Below are positions 1 to 11,895 of a DNA stretch of 64,000 nt, in pieces. How positions within the stretch are numbered: the stretch's first letter is position 1; each line of letters opens with the position of its first letter. The DNA comes from Saxidomus purpurata. Its lineage: Eukaryota > Mollusca > Bivalvia > Venerida > Veneridae. A program made the position numbers and the translations under genes. The stretch lies in NCBI GenBank assembly GCA_022818135.1, contig JAFMSR010000018.1:18342595-18406594 (forward strand), read 5' to 3'. Under the pieces are notes generated by a model that saw only the letters and a list, made by a program, of their open reading frames with translations, made no database searches and was not told where the DNA came from.

Positions 1-574
1 AAAGTCGGTGATTCAAAAGTGATTGTTCAAATTAAAACTGTATCATAGATTGCACAGATAAGATCAGCGCAAAATTGTCTTCATCCGACCCAATGGTTTT
101 CTATGCTGGTAGACGTACAAATTGAAGACCACTTTCTTGTAAGGCTTAAAATGATGAATGTAAAATGATGTGTATGAAAACATATCTCCTGGTATCGGTT
201 TCATGAAAGAATGTCTCAAATGTTATGGAAAACAAACCCGGTGGAAGATATTTTTGTCGAAATAAAATCTGATGGAATTGGGTTTCTTTATTCAGTATGT
301 GAAACAAACACTTTGTTTGGAGAATATGACAGGCCCTAGGTTTGGTTGAATAGAAAGGTTAACCTAAACTTTTAAAACATTGTTTAGAAGCTTTCATAAA
401 GATAGTACTATATCTAGCAGGAATAAAGAATATTGCAAAGTATTTTACTAAGTCATCTAACATTTTCCGCCTGTTAGTCATACGTATGGGTGCTAAGGTC
501 AAAGCTACCTTTATCTTTTATCAATTATTATTAACTCTTACGAAGCTAGTGGCAACAGATTCTGCCCTTGTAAT

Positions 575-636
575 AAGTGCAGATCATGATCAGCCTGTAC
601 ACCCAACATCCATGCAGTCTGATCATGATCTGCGCT
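575..636. repeat. Dispersed palindromic hairpin, copy 1
   Basis: An imperfect inverted repeat with arms GTGCAGATCATGATCAG and CTGATCATGATCTGCGC around a loop of about 25 bases. The same hairpin recurs at 29951, 35013, 42218 and 48277, so it is a dispersed MITE-like element and not a unique regulatory site. Confidence 0.7.
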
Positions 637-1304
637 GTTTGCTATTCACTCAGTAAATTTTTGATGAGCAGTACAGAACCCTTTTGGACAATTAATGGTG
701 CTGCTTCAAATTTTAAGATGGAACATCCCGTTTTTGAAAGTTCGTGATGTAAGGGTACTTTGTGTGACATCACTTATTTTCATTACAGTAAGATAGAATG
801 TCACATGAAATATATATACTCAATACTGCAGTAACTTCATTGCTTTAAGGAACATAGAACTGAAAAGCTGTGAAACCGTTGTGTAAAACTAAGCATGTAA
901 AAGTGGCTTATTGATAATTAAGTCACTGTTGCTTTTTAGACAAAAACATATGTTTTTGCTGCATGTTATTGGGAGCTGGAAAAGTAGAATTTAAAGCAAC
1001 TTTAAGAGATGCGGACAAGACAAAAAATTTGATGGACACGGTCGGACGTTCTCGTGAAATGATACTTATGTGGCTATGGTATTGTTGTCTCCATTGTTCT
1101 TTTAGCCACATGTGAGAAAACATACTGAATGAATAGAAATTAAGTTATGTATTTTCCTCCTAGCCACGTAAGTATCTATGCGTAAGCTCGGATGGGCAGA
1201 CAGACAAAACAAAAGCCCAGGTGCACACTTTCACATGCTGATAAATTATCCCATAAACTTTCATAACTGTATCTCAAATATTCTTTCTGAAATAATGTGA
1301 CATA

Positions 1305-2253
1305 CAGTCAAACTTGTGCTAACGGCCACTTGTTACTAGCGGCCACCTGTGGACAACGGCCAGTCTGAATTCCCCCCGTCCAAATTTGCTTTAAACAGGG
1401 CCGGGAATAGCGGCCACCTGTCGTCCGCGGTCAGCGGCCAGCAAAAAAGCTTCCCGTCATCTGGTCCATGATGCGAACAACGGCCACTGAAATTTTTACA
1501 GCTGGCTGAATCAGAGCATTTTGTTTCTTGTAAAGTTGTTTGCACCTCAAACGACGGGCACAATTATAATCAAAGATGCTTTTGGTGATGAAAAGAAGTC
1601 CTAACATTTAATTGTCACCTTCACACGTAAAATTAATCCGTTCAAACTGTCCGGCAATTGCCAAAATTGCTTGATTGTTTATTTGATGCAGAACATCTTC
1701 GCAATTTGGAGTCGCAATTTTCATTGTTCGTGCAACTAAATAATAATCGTTTATTTCAGCTAATTAATGCATTCACGTTTAGTAAATTGTTTGATTCATT
1801 ACAATCAAACTGAGAAACACACACTTTAATCTCGTAATTAGCCGTTGTATTTTTATTCACAATCGGCAATGAAAAGGGGCGTAATCCACGTTAATTAAAT
1901 GATCGTTTCCTGTTTCGAAAAAGTGATCAGCGTCACAGTTTCTGGCTTATTAAAGCGTTTTAAGGCCGATTAACTAAATTCTGCCATTGTTGATCCGATA
2001 CAAAATCATTTTGTATTTGATTTGTCATGTGCGACCGTTTGCAAAATTAAACCATATGCACGAAATTCGGATAAATCGTTATTCGGATAATGCTTATAGC
2101 ATGTTTATCTGACAAATGATGATGAAACTTGATAAACAATGTTTAGTATGACGACAATATATCAAGTGCCCACACCTCCGAACAAAGGTCACCTGTGAAC
2201 AACGGCCGTTTTCGTGGTTTCCCTTGACCGGCCGTTGTTCACAAGTTTGACTG
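1305..2253. mobile_element. Non-autonomous Tc1/mariner-like DNA transposon
   Basis: This 949-bp insertion has perfect 14-bp terminal inverted repeats, CAGTCAAACTTGTG and CACAAGTTTGACTG. It is flanked by TA on both sides (1303-1304 and 2254-2255). The inverted copy of this region lacks it and keeps a single TA at 29272-29273, which is an exact empty site. The subterminal regions are rich in an AACGGCC motif, roughly mirrored at both ends. No convincing transposase reading frame is present; a 75-codon minus-strand frame at 1336-1563 was not recognised. TA target duplication and the CAGTC start fit the IS630/Tc1/mariner superfamily, possibly the pogo branch (inference). Confidence 0.85.
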
Positions 2254-2835
2254 TAAGTTGAAAACTGCCAATTTACTCTAAGTCAAGGGCCATAACTCCA
2301 TCCTAATTGGATGATTCCACAAACAAAACTCCAGGTGCACACATGTATTTTGATTTCAGAGCTGTACCTGAAGACTTTTGGAGTAAGAAAATTGTCAGTT
2401 TTTATTAAGTCAAGGGTCATAACTCTGGATAAATCCATATAAAATACCCCAGGTGCACATGATGGTTAACATTCCTGTAAAGTTTCATGGCTGTAGCTAA
2501 TACTTTTTCAGTTGTGCATGACAAGTTGAAAATTGCCAATTTTCTCTATTTCAAGGGCCATAACTCCATTCTTACTGGATGATTCCTCAATCCCCAGTTG
2601 CACTAAGTTCTACACAGGCTGATTTATAGTCCTATTTGGTTTCATGACAGTATATCAAACACTTTGAATTACACATGTTGAAAGTCATCAATTTTCATTA
2701 AGTCAAGGGCCATAACTCCATCAATATTGGATGAATCTGCATCCAAAAAACCCAGGTGGACAATTTCACATGCTGATAAACAGTCCTGTAAACTGGGTTA
2801 TGTATGATGAAAAAGTTAAGGTTACCAAGTCATAT
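2254..2835. repeat. Degenerate tandem-core repeat (about 130-190 bp units)
   Basis: Several degenerate units share the order 'caagggccataactcc', 'ggatgattcc', 'ccaggtgcaca', 'ctgtaaagtttcat' and 'agttgaaaa'. A related unit lies at 1205-1304, before the transposon. This is a dispersed non-coding repeat typical of bivalve DNA. Confidence 0.6.
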
Positions 2836-3640
2836 CACTGAAAAAGGTTATGAACATACCATGAAAGCTGCCTGATCGGAGTACGCACTTGTCTTGGGTG
2901 TTCGAAACTTTACAAGAGTGCCAAACTATCGCAAAATATGTCCGTCAGGGAGGCATAACTCAGTATCTGGCAGTTTTGTAAAACCAATTTGAACTATAGA
3001 GCGGGGATTTTGCTAGTTATCGAACTTTGCCCAGACATTAAGGCCACAAATATTTTCACAAAGTTTGGTAAAAATCGGATGTAAACTGTTTGACGTAGAG
3101 GGCGGGCAAGGCTAAGTTGGCCAATTTTGGATAATTCAAGGGCCATAATCCAAAAGTGCCTAAGGCGATTTGGCTGGTTTTCGGACTTGGCCCAGACATT
3201 TTGCCCATAAACGTGTTCAGCAAGCTTGGTAAAGATTGGATGTAAACTGTTTGACGTAAAGGGCGGTCAATGCTAATTTGGCAAATTTTGGATAATTCAA
3301 TGGCCATAATCGAAAGTGCCTACGGCGATTGTTTATCAAACTCAGCCTAGACATTATGCCCACAAATATTTCCAGTAAGTTTCGTGAAGATCAGATGAAA
3401 ACTATTCAACTTACAGAGCGGACAATGTGTGGATGTCGCCTACACGTCCGCGGCAGGTGTTCCAAAAATATGTCCCTTCGGGCGTATAAGACTAGGTCAT
3501 AGAGGAACCATGTGAACACTAGGCATTCCACAATTTGTTCCAAATTATAGCAAAAGTATGTTTGTCTTCAGATATTTAGGACAAGTACAAAACTGGGTCA
3601 CACTAGGTCGAAAACTAGGTCAAAACATTGAAACAAGATG
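2836..3640. repeat. Tandem-core repeat (about 170 bp units)
   Basis: Two good units and one degenerate unit contain 'gatgtaaactgtttgacgta', 'ttttggataattcaa', 'ggccataat' and 'gcccagacatt'. They are followed by a GGACA-rich tail and a 'tgtcccttcggg' segment. Related units occur at 36680-37140. The short minus-strand frame at 3056-3307 is made of the repeat and is not a gene. Confidence 0.55.
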
Positions 3641-4520
3641 GCCCTATATCGCTCACATGGATACCATTGGCTTAATACAAGGTCATTAAAAGTGGAATAG
3701 GGGTGGGGGTGGGGGTCTGATTTTAACAATGTTCATGGAGGTCTACTACATAATACTATATTCAAAATATCTAGGCTTTTGGTCTTGTGGTTTCAGGGAA
3801 GACTTTTTAAGTTTTTCTTATATAAGCCTATGTTAAAATAATTAACACCATGGGCAGGGTGGGTCATGATTTGAAAGCTATTGGTAGAAGTGCACTAGGC
3901 AATGATACATGCTAAATATCTAAGCTATAGGCCTTATGGATTCAGAGAAGATTTTAAAGTTTTAGCCTGTGTAAAATCAAGTGACCCCCAGGCGATTTGA
4001 AAAATCTTGGTAGAGGTCCAGTAGGCAATGCTACGTGCTAAATATCTAAGGTCTGTGCCTTCCGGTTTTTGAGATGATTTTTAAAGGCCAAACCTGTCTT
4101 AAGCCGCGTATACAGTTTTATTATGTTACGGGTGTCGATAGAATATAGAATAGGTATTCTTTCTCGTGCATGCTGTGATTGTGTCAAATATCTAAAGATA
4201 CAGTTGCGTGCTGAAATTTTTAACAAAATTAATTTGATTAAAATATCTACAAATAAATCTTTTTGCTGAATAACATCAGCCAAGAATCCGAAATCCCAGC
4301 TATAACACCCGTCCGTCTGCGCCCAAAATGTAAGAGTTAAGTGGCTATGGCAACAATAGGTAACAGTAAATTATGTTTCATGTCATTCATTCCGTATGTT
4401 TTATGTGGCTATTTTTGGGGCTTATGTGGCTAAGTACAAAAGAATAGCAACACAACTGCCAATTTTAGTACGTCCGGTTCGTTCGTCCGCCTGTCTGCAC
4501 ATTTGAATGAAGATTAGTGG
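3641..4520. repeat. Tandem-core repeat with tail
   Basis: About three units of roughly 130 bp share 'taggcaatg.tac.tgctaaatatctaag' and 'gagatgatttttaaag'. The segment 4320-4520 resembles 1010-1170 ('gtggctatggcaacaatag' and a GTCCG-rich tail). No gene is visible. Confidence 0.45.
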
Positions 4521-5930
4521 TCTTGTTACAGTACGTATGTTCAGCTTTATCTTCATTTTATACAAACATGAATTATTCTCTCAGCATCAGTCCATTCTCA
4601 TCAACATTGATCACATAGAAAAGAATCTTCATGCAGGCTCCAAAAGTGGTTTGAATTGCAAACACGTCACGTTTTGGTTCTCATGTGAGCTTATAGAGTT
4701 ATGCCTATGCTTGCTACCCATGCGGCATTACCCACTGGATGTTTTTTATAAGCAGCCAACTTGCTTACCATATCGTTATTAAAGTTATCCAAAATAATTA
4801 TCTTGATGAATTCTTGGTCAATGTCAAAACTATGACACGTGCGGTCAAAAATAAGGTCATCCAGTCAAATCATCATGAGAAAATCATATAAGTTCTCTTG
4901 AAGCCACAATTCATACACTCTGTAGGTATAGTCAGAAATTTAGTCACCTGCGACCAAAAACTTGGTCAAATCATATCGAACTTGAAAACACCCCCAGATG
5001 CCTTATTGTGTATGAAATTTGTGAAAGTTGGCCTTTATTGTAGAATCCAAAAGCCTGAAACTTTGTCAAATCATATTGAAATATTGAAAACGCTCCACAT
5101 TGCTGATTTTGTGCACAATTTATCTGAAATTTGGTCAGCATGTTTGTCCCATATGCATGAATTCAAAACTGGGTCACAAGCCCTGAACCAAACCATCTAG
5201 AGAAATAGTCCGAATGTTTTCTAGGTCAAGGTCGAAACATGCCTTAAACTAGGTCATATGGTCAAATCATAGAAAAATACTGGGGCCACATTTTGCGCAC
5301 AATTATGAAAATACCGTAAGCCAAAATGTGTCTAGATGAACTTTTGGCCGAGTGCCAAGCTGGATCACATTGAAAGAAAACACTCTTGAGACAGTTCATA
5401 CTGAAATTCCGAAACCACTCTTGATTTCTAAATGTGTAACAAATTGTTTTTAAAGTAGGTCAGAATGCTCGAAACTTGAAAACTGTGTGGACATTCCAGA
5501 ACCATGCAAACATTGGGAGATTAATATTGATGAAATTTTGGTTCGAAACTTAGTGATGCTAGGTCTGAAACTATACCACCGGGTCAAATTATACTAAAAT
5601 CGTGCCATGCGTGCGAACACTCTAGAAACCACATCCTGTGTTCAAGTAGCAGAATGTTTTCGTTATGAAGTTTTTTTTCTTTGCAGAGAGAATGTTACTT
5701 CATGTTAAAAAAATCAAAATAGAAGAGATAAGCAGTGTTATTTTAATTACGATTTTGATTTAAGTTTTGTAACACTAACAGACTTGACCGGCTAGGCCAT
5801 GCAGCGGGTAATCTTTTTTATGAATACTTTTTCTTATCTATTTTCATAAATTCATTGTTTTAGAGCCAATTCAGAATCAACCTGTTTGACAACACGTAGG
5901 TCTTTGTGTACATTTAGGCCTAAAAATAAA
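4521..5930. repeat. Degenerate dispersed repeat, no gene seen
   Basis: From about 4790 to 5640 there are degenerate copies of a phrase like 'aggtcaaatcatatgaaaa', with 'aacactc.agaaaccac' typical of bivalve pearl-like elements. The short open frames at 4507-4782 and 4898-5200 look like chance frames in repeat DNA. 5640-5930 is AT-rich with nothing recognised. Confidence 0.4.
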
Positions 5931-6123
5931 TGTTTGTTTCAGGTTTCATGTCCCAAAAAAATAGGGTAGGTAGGTCGGGATTTTTTTTTTTTTTTTTTTT
6001 TTATTCTCAAACTAACCAAATTCAACATAAATTTGAATATATTTATGCTAAAAAATTTTAAAACGCAAAAAGTTCTAGGGTCGGGGCAAAAAATAGGGTA
6101 GGTCGGGAAACCTGAAACAAACA
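5931..6123. mobile_element. MITE with 17-bp perfect terminal inverted repeats
   Basis: The 193-bp element begins TGTTTGTTTCAGGTTTC and ends with the exact reverse complement. Just inside both ends, a 'atagggtaggt' motif is present. It encloses a run of about 23 T. No clear target-site duplication was seen, so the superfamily is not assigned. It lies inside the 3.8-kb segment absent from the inverted copy. Confidence 0.75.
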
Positions 6124-6499
6124 TATTTTGTTTACGCCTTAGTATGCTCCTTTTGTCACACCGATCAAATGACTGCAGTTACCTCCCCTGATTGTCCAAG
6201 ACAACTGTCCCCAGACGATGAGTATGTAGACTCACGGGTAACTATGGCTAATTGCCTCGAACGCAAAAATCTTGCTGTTCACAAGAACTCAATGATTTGT
6301 ATATGAGTTGCCAGTCTATGTGGGTACGATAGATTGATCACAAATGACTTTGGACGTCCCTCATAGAATGACACTTAACGATCGCAAATAAATATTTGTT
6401 GCATGGCAAAGCAATGTTAGTTACATAATAATAATTTGACCCCGCACAATACAGTTGTAAGTAGATACAGTGGATTCAGCTTGTCCGTTTGTAGACACA

Positions 6500-7040
6500 A
6501 TCTTATACGTGTTTCATGTCCAAAATCCCAGGCCAGAATTTAAATGAAACCTCGCAGGAGTGATGATGGTATTAAGCCTATTTGTGTATGCTCTCAGCAT
6601 TCTTCACAGAGTTATGACCCTTGGTTTTTTTAAAAACAATTTACATAGATATGATTGTGCGTTCTTCACCTCCAGAGCAAGAATTAAATGAAACTGGTAC
6701 CTATCCTAGCTGTGCATGTTTTCGTTATGTCCTTTTCTTGTCTTTTTTCAATAGAGCGTAAATAGAGATTTTTGTGCGCACTTCATCTCCAAAACCATTT
6801 GCCATAATTGAATGAAACAGGAGTAACTGGTAAAAGCCTAGATGTGCATGCGCTAGGTAGGTTTCGTTCGGATTTTTTCAATCATGGCCCTTTGTTTTCC
6901 CCATAGGTTGAACCAGAGTCCGTATATTACGGACCCTGGTTGTACATAGAGATTCTTGTGTGCGCTTCATCTCCAAAATCCTTAACCAGAATAGACTGAA
7001 ACCTCACAGGAGTGATTGGTACTAAGAATAGTTGCACATG
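6500..7040. repeat. Tandem-core repeat (about 130-170 bp units)
   Basis: About four units contain 'cttcatctccaaaa', 'gaatgaaac' and 'caggagtgattggta', and end near 'gtgcatgc'. The first unit contains the point matching the start of the right-hand contig (28719). No coding potential seen. Confidence 0.5.
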
Positions 7041-7459
7041 CCATTCAAACGCCTTATAATATGACCAGTACATAAAGGTCCATGCCATATGTCCAAGCGG
7101 TGTATGCCTGTATTAATCACCTGTAGTGACAGTTCTAGTTTTAGTTTGTTCTATTGTGCACATATACTAGTACAAGTACATCACATTTAGTCAACATACG
7201 TTGAAATACTCGTGACTAAAACAGCCAGATGGCAAACAAACAAATTAAATACATATACAACTAACCAAAAACCTAACTTGAATTCCATTTGTTTTATTTT
7301 TAAATTAGGTCTTTCCCCTAATGAAGTAACCAAAACACATATTAATGAGCCAATTCTTGGATCTTTTATTTGTAACTGAATTTGAAATTATTAGTGATAG
7401 ATGATCTCTATATGATGGAAGGGCGGGGGGGGGGATTGGCATTAGATCTTAAGCTAGTA

Positions 7460-7680
7460 ACTTTGAGTAGTAAGAAGCCGTGCAGACTAATGGAATCGCC
7501 ATAGTAACCAATGGAGGGTCGCTGGTCATGGATTCGATCCCTGCTTACAACCTGATCTTTCGCTTGAGAAATATGATGTGTCTATTTGTTGAGAAGGGCC
7601 TTAAATTGGTATTCGTTCATTCTTGGTCATTGCTCAGGTCATTCTATTTGTATGGTAACGAATGATACGTAAACTGGTCG
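7460..7680 (+). repeat. tRNA-derived SINE-like remnant
   Basis: A B-box-like GGATTCGATCCC (about 7531-7542) follows a degenerate tRNA-like head. No cloverleaf can be drawn for a functional tRNA. The overlapping 61-codon frame is incidental. Confidence 0.4.
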
Positions 7681-8276
7681 CCATTGGTGCAGTTCAATAC
7701 CGCCGAAAATGACGCAGACATTGATTAAAATTGTACACCATTAGTTACGAAAACACTCGTTTTATGGTTAACTGTTTGTCAAGTAATAAACCTGTTTCAT
7801 TTTAGTAATTCCTTTTCAAACAAGATTTAATCTAATTATGAGCGAAAACATCTCAAACAATAGTCTGCATGCTTTATACTAATTAGTCGTATGTGAGATT
7901 AGTCCGCCGTTTAGGGACTATATTTTCCAGTATGACACAAGAAAAAGTACCTAATTACGAACTGTTAATCTATCAATTAAGAGAAAACGGCGTTCTATAT
8001 CACATTAGCTATCTGTTTTTACTTTATACTGAAAATGTCACACCGCTTTTAATCTTTCATCTTTTCAATACATTAGACAAAGGCGCAAATAAAGTGTTAA
8101 ACGAATAAATACGCATTAAGTCTTGTAATATAATAATTATCATTTGATCTTAAACCACGTTCAAAGACAATTCAAAAATAGAAATTCATTTATTGGTGGT
8201 GATAAGAATCATATAAAGCGCCCATTGAACTGTATATAGGGTCTTCAGAGGACCCTAAAATTAGCCCCTAATGTAG
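7681..8276. other. AT-rich stretch, nothing recognised
   Basis: No coding potential, tandem repeat or mobile-element termini were recognised between the SINE-like remnant and the start of the FReP array. Confidence 0.4.
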
Positions 8277-8439
8277 ACACCTTGGTGGCGCCTGTCGAAT
8301 TTTTAATATTTTATTTGGAGATATTTTAAGATATTTGATATCTTGTTAGGGATTTAAAGTTGGAAATAAAGACGTGTCAACCAGTTGGTATCCAGCTCTA
8401 TTAAATATACCAGAACTGACTCGCTATTCCGGTGACTGA

Positions 8440-8645
8440 TGTCCGGTTTTGAGTATAACTGTGGTATTCTCTGCCTCGCGTACTCGAATATGTCTGTGTT
8501 ATTGGGTATGGTTGTGGCACTAAGTATGGTAGTTGTTTTGAGGATGGCTGTGGTACTGAGTATAGCGGTGGTTTTGAGAAGGTTGTGATTATAAGTATGA
8601 TTGCAGATTTGAGAATGGCTGTAGTGTTGAGTATGGCAGACTGAG
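8440..8645. repeat. Degenerate 36-bp minisatellite, unit 1
   Basis: Degenerate copies of 'gagtatagc.g..gttttga.aa' are present. The same minisatellite is expanded and more regular in unit 2 at 12670-12900. Confidence 0.5.
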
Positions 8646-9540
8646 TATTCAGAAAATTTATCTGTTTAGTTTGATTTCCTAATCAGTGGGACATAATCCC
8701 CAAACCTCACACATTGAAATGAAGAAACTTGAGAACAGCAGTTCAATGTCAACAACTTACATTTTGTTGAAAATTACTTAAGCATTTAACTAAAATTGTT
8801 TTAATTATAGACAGCAAAGGGCCATCTTTTGGAAAAAGATCTCGTATGATCATTTAAATTAAACCAAGCGTGCGTTTGAGGAATTTGTCACTTAAGTTTT
8901 AATATACATGTATATATATTCCTCTAAACATTAAACAAATTTTCAGCTTTTCGATTATGATAAGAAATATTTTGTATACACGAGATATTACACTTTTTTA
9001 CGGAATGTTACAGATGCTTAATGGTGCTCGATCATACATAATTGGAAAATCTTCGTTATGCAACATATGTGCATTTGTAATTTACTTAAGCTTAAAACTT
9101 ATATCAATCTGCCGCTGGTTACTCCGTGTTTTCTTTGTATCACGGATGCACATGAACACCCGTGCCAGTCCGGCGTTCAGACAGACATGTACAGGTTTAT
9201 TTGTCGGAATTATATGAGGGAAAGTTCAACAGCACCACGTGTTCTTCAGAAGACTTCTGATTTATATGGTCATCAACGTTTCGGCTGACGCATTCATCAG
9301 GATAATACAGATAAATAACAACGGACGTGACGTCAAAACATTTTAACGCACGTTTTTTTCTTTGAAAGCCCTGAACTCATACCACAATTATCAGACTTGC
9401 GGGGCAAAATACGTTATACATATCGTACGAAAAAGCTTTATTGATCAGTGCTACATGAACACTGTCACCAGTATATATCAAGAAGAGTGGCAAAATGTGA
9501 GTTTCCGTAGCGTTCTGCATGTAGAACGGTTTGCCACCGT

Positions 9541-9790
9541 ATAGTTTTGCTGACTTTGCAGTCGAATTTGCCGTACATGTTTCCGTAAAGTTTGATGTCG
9601 AATACGTATAGAGTTTGATGCCGAATACGTAGAATTAGATGGCGAATGCATACAGTTAGCCATCGAATTCGTAGAGTTAGCCGTCGTATGCTTCCCGTAG
9701 TGTTAGCCGCCGTATCAGTTCCATATAGAGAAAGCACCGTATGTTTCCGTAGTGTTAGCCACCGTTTGTTTGACGTAGAGCTACTCGCCT
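9541..9790. repeat. 21-25-bp minisatellite 3' of FReP gene 1
   Basis: Two intermixed motifs, 'gtagagttagatgtcgaata' and 'gtttccgtagtgttagccg', are repeated in tandem. An equivalent array lies 3' of all four FReP genes. The short open frames here, rich in S, T, N and Y codons or in R and V codons, result from the repeat. Confidence 0.7.
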
Positions 9791-10064
9791 CACTAAGTTA
9801 TGTTCCTGTCGCATGTTTCCGCAGGAACTGAAGAGAAATTTTAGCTATTATGTAACAGTTGTGATTTTATCGTGATAACTTCGGATTTCATCGTATTAAC
9901 TCGGCAGCCGCATTGCACTTTTCCATAGATTGTATATCAAGGTCACTATGTAAATAAACTTTAAATTTTTCGCTTACAATGAATGTTTATAGGTATAACA
10001 TACTCATATTTACACATGCCAGTTGGTAATTTTACGATTGTTCAATACCTTTGCCATTGTATCA

Positions 10065-11435
10065 TTATTTAAATTTCATTTCTGAAAATTTAGAGTAAAC
10101 TTTAGAATCCCTTTTCCAGTAGAACCAGTAAATGCCAGATGCTATAGTATCGAGTTTAGTGCCGTATCTTCCATTCAATCCACTGTATAAGCATGCGTTA
10201 TACCACCAAGCCCCCGTGTATTTTTGCGCACAGTGACGAGTACTATGTTCATCATTATCTCTGTCCTTTGTTGAAAATTTTATTCCTTTATGATACGACA
10301 AAGAGTCTCTGCAGCTGCCGCCGGTGAACGCGGATAAAGACAGGGTGTAATTCGTCGTTTCTGGTCCTATACGGAACCCTCTATATACAGCGTGGCATTT
10401 TTCATCATTTTCCCAAGCGCCTAGATCGATTCTCAAATCGTGGTTACCAGTAGATGTAAGCACACTGAGGTAATCGTTTCCTAGCCAAAATTCGCCATCA
10501 AGATCCCCAAAGCCGACCTTGTAGGCGGACCAGCCCCGATAGAAGTCGACCGAGCCGTCCTTCCTGCGCTGAAACACAGTCCAACCACCGCCATCCGTCT
10601 CTTGGTCACAAAACACGCGTACAGCAGGTCCTAAACCATTAGGATATATTGTGTATACACCACTTTCAGAGTAACTGCCCTTTTCTAAGAGTTCTAAACA
10701 CGATTTAAACCGATCAGATGTCTTTTCTAAGTCAGTGTTACTTTTATCTAATACAGGTATTACATAATCTGAACCTTCTGTAGCGACAGTATGTAGTTCT
10801 TCCTTTTCTTCAAAATGTTCGGTAAGATTATTGTAAACGCCTTGCCTGACCTTTGCAATTTCTTTAAATTGTACTGTTAGATTGTCATAAATTTCTTGTT
10901 TAAATTTCGCAGTTTCTTCAAAATGTTCAGTTAGATTGCCATGGATTTCTTGCCTTAGTTTCGCAATTTCTTTGTAGACAATTGATTTCATTGAATTAGT
11001 TACCTCTTGTTTGATCCTTTCGCCTGAGAACCTATCGTTCAATTCATCGAGCAGCTTTCTCGTATTCGTAGTCCGATCTTTTTCGACTGCAAAACCTTGA
11101 AGAAGTCTTAGAAAGTTGCTATTCAATGACTTAACATATTCTAAAACAAACTCTAAATCTCTGCTTATTTTACCGCTGTTTCCTTTCGAACTTAAAACAG
11201 CATCTGTTTGTCCCGTTCCCTCAACTACCTCCGTTACATTTTCAATCATTTCCTCCAAGTGTTCAAGTTTTTCCAACACTGATTCAGTATCGGCTTTTCT
11301 AAGCTTAATCTCCAAAGTTTGTCTTGCTTCAACTATTTCAATATCTTGTTTCAGTTTACGCAAACTTAAAACAGCAATGCATAAATGGAACACACACAAC
11401 AACGTTACAGAGAATAGAAATACCCCGTAAGCCAT
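10065..11435 (-). CDS. Fibrinogen-related protein (FReP) 1, single exon, 456 aa
   Basis: Probable lectin-like recognition protein, secreted or anchored as a type II membrane protein. Residues 4-24 are hydrophobic (signal peptide or anchor). Residues 26-75 and about 125-215 look coiled-coil. Residues 156-209 form three 18-residue repeats (EIAKLRQEIHGNLTEHFE type), each with an N-L-T glycosylation sequon. The fibrinogen-related domain spans about 243-455, with FCD (275-277), GGGWTVFQRR (282-291), DGSVDFYRGW, GEFWLGN, a calcium-site-like DRDND (391-395), HCAQ and GAWWYNAC. C246/C276 and C402/C415 match the usual disulfide pairs; C347 and C375 are extra. The start ATG has a purine at -3 and G at +4, and is shared by all four copies. 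There is one extra residue before HCAQ relative to its paralogues. FReDs commonly bind acetylated or other glycans; the ligand here is unknown. Confidence 0.92.
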   Translation of the reverse strand: MAYGVFLFSVTLLCVFHLCIAVLSLRKLKQDIEIVEARQTLEIKLRKADTESVLEKLEHLEEMIENVTEVVEGTGQTDAVLSSKGNSGKISRDLEFVLEYVKSLNSNFLRLLQGFAVEKDRTTNTRKLLDELNDRFSGERIKQEVTNSMKSIVYKEIAKLRQEIHGNLTEHFEETAKFKQEIYDNLTVQFKEIAKVRQGVYNNLTEHFEEKEELHTVATEGSDYVIPVLDKSNTDLEKTSDRFKSCLELLEKGSYSESGVYTIYPNGLGPAVRVFCDQETDGGGWTVFQRRKDGSVDFYRGWSAYKVGFGDLDGEFWLGNDYLSVLTSTGNHDLRIDLGAWENDEKCHAVYRGFRIGPETTNYTLSLSAFTGGSCRDSLSYHKGIKFSTKDRDNDEHSTRHCAQKYTGAWWYNACLYSGLNGRYGTKLDTIASGIYWFYWKRDSKVYSKFSEMKFK

Positions 11436-11600
11436 TGCTATTGTTTATAATTAATCCAACTATCGTTATAATAAGTATTTTCTTCAGCTCTGCTGTTGGA
11501 TTTATTCAGTGTAAACATATACAAGTACTTACACAAATGAACTAAAGTTGCGTCAACTTTTTTAAACCAGATACTTCAGGAATATACCATGTGCCTGACA
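11436..11600 (-). promoter_or_regulatory. Conserved 5' flank / putative promoter of FReP 1
   Basis: About 165 bases upstream of the ATG are nearly identical in all four units (see also 15668, 20864 and 25382 onward). They contain a TATA-like GTATATG about 85 bases before the ATG. There is no canonical TATAAA box at a proper distance, and no splice acceptor just before the ATG, so an intronless transcript is plausible. Function is inferred only. Confidence 0.3.
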
Positions 11601-11689
11601 CAATTGGTCTCCTACTTTGCTAATGGTTTCCGTTGTATGAACAACACTTATACATATGTACTAAAATTTTCATTCTCGATTGCGAAACA

Positions 11690-11895
11690 AGTTATTTACA
11701 ACTTAGATTACTCGCTCTCGGCACTCATTGCAGATGAAATCAATCTTGAATACAAGAGAGAGGCAGTGTGGAATATATGTGTATTGCCTAAGGACACAAC
11801 CTCCGTGGCACTGGTGGGATCGAACCCGGGGCCCCGCGATCCTGACTCAAACGCGCTGTAGTGAGCATACTCAAAATTCAATATAGAAACCTTCA
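11690..11895 (-). repeat. SINE-like remnant in 5' flank, unit 1
   Basis: The minus strand has a B-box-like GGTTCGATCCCACC followed by 'ggttgtgtccttaggcaa', a tail seen in many tRNA-derived invertebrate SINEs. It is conserved in all four units, so it predates the array. Overlapping frames of about 70-90 codons on both strands are judged incidental. Confidence 0.5.

Larger units (their letters stand above)
1..6591 (+). repeat. Left arm of a large interrupted inverted repeat
   Basis: Three blocks, 1-1304, 2254-2640 and 6418-6591, match the reverse complement of 28719-30587 in the same order. In the first 118 bases I count three mismatches. The left arm has two extra segments: 1305-2253, a transposon, and 2641-6417, 3.8 kb of mixed repeats. 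Homology begins at the window edge, so the arm may extend further left. No coding sequence was recognised in this arm. Confidence 0.85.
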
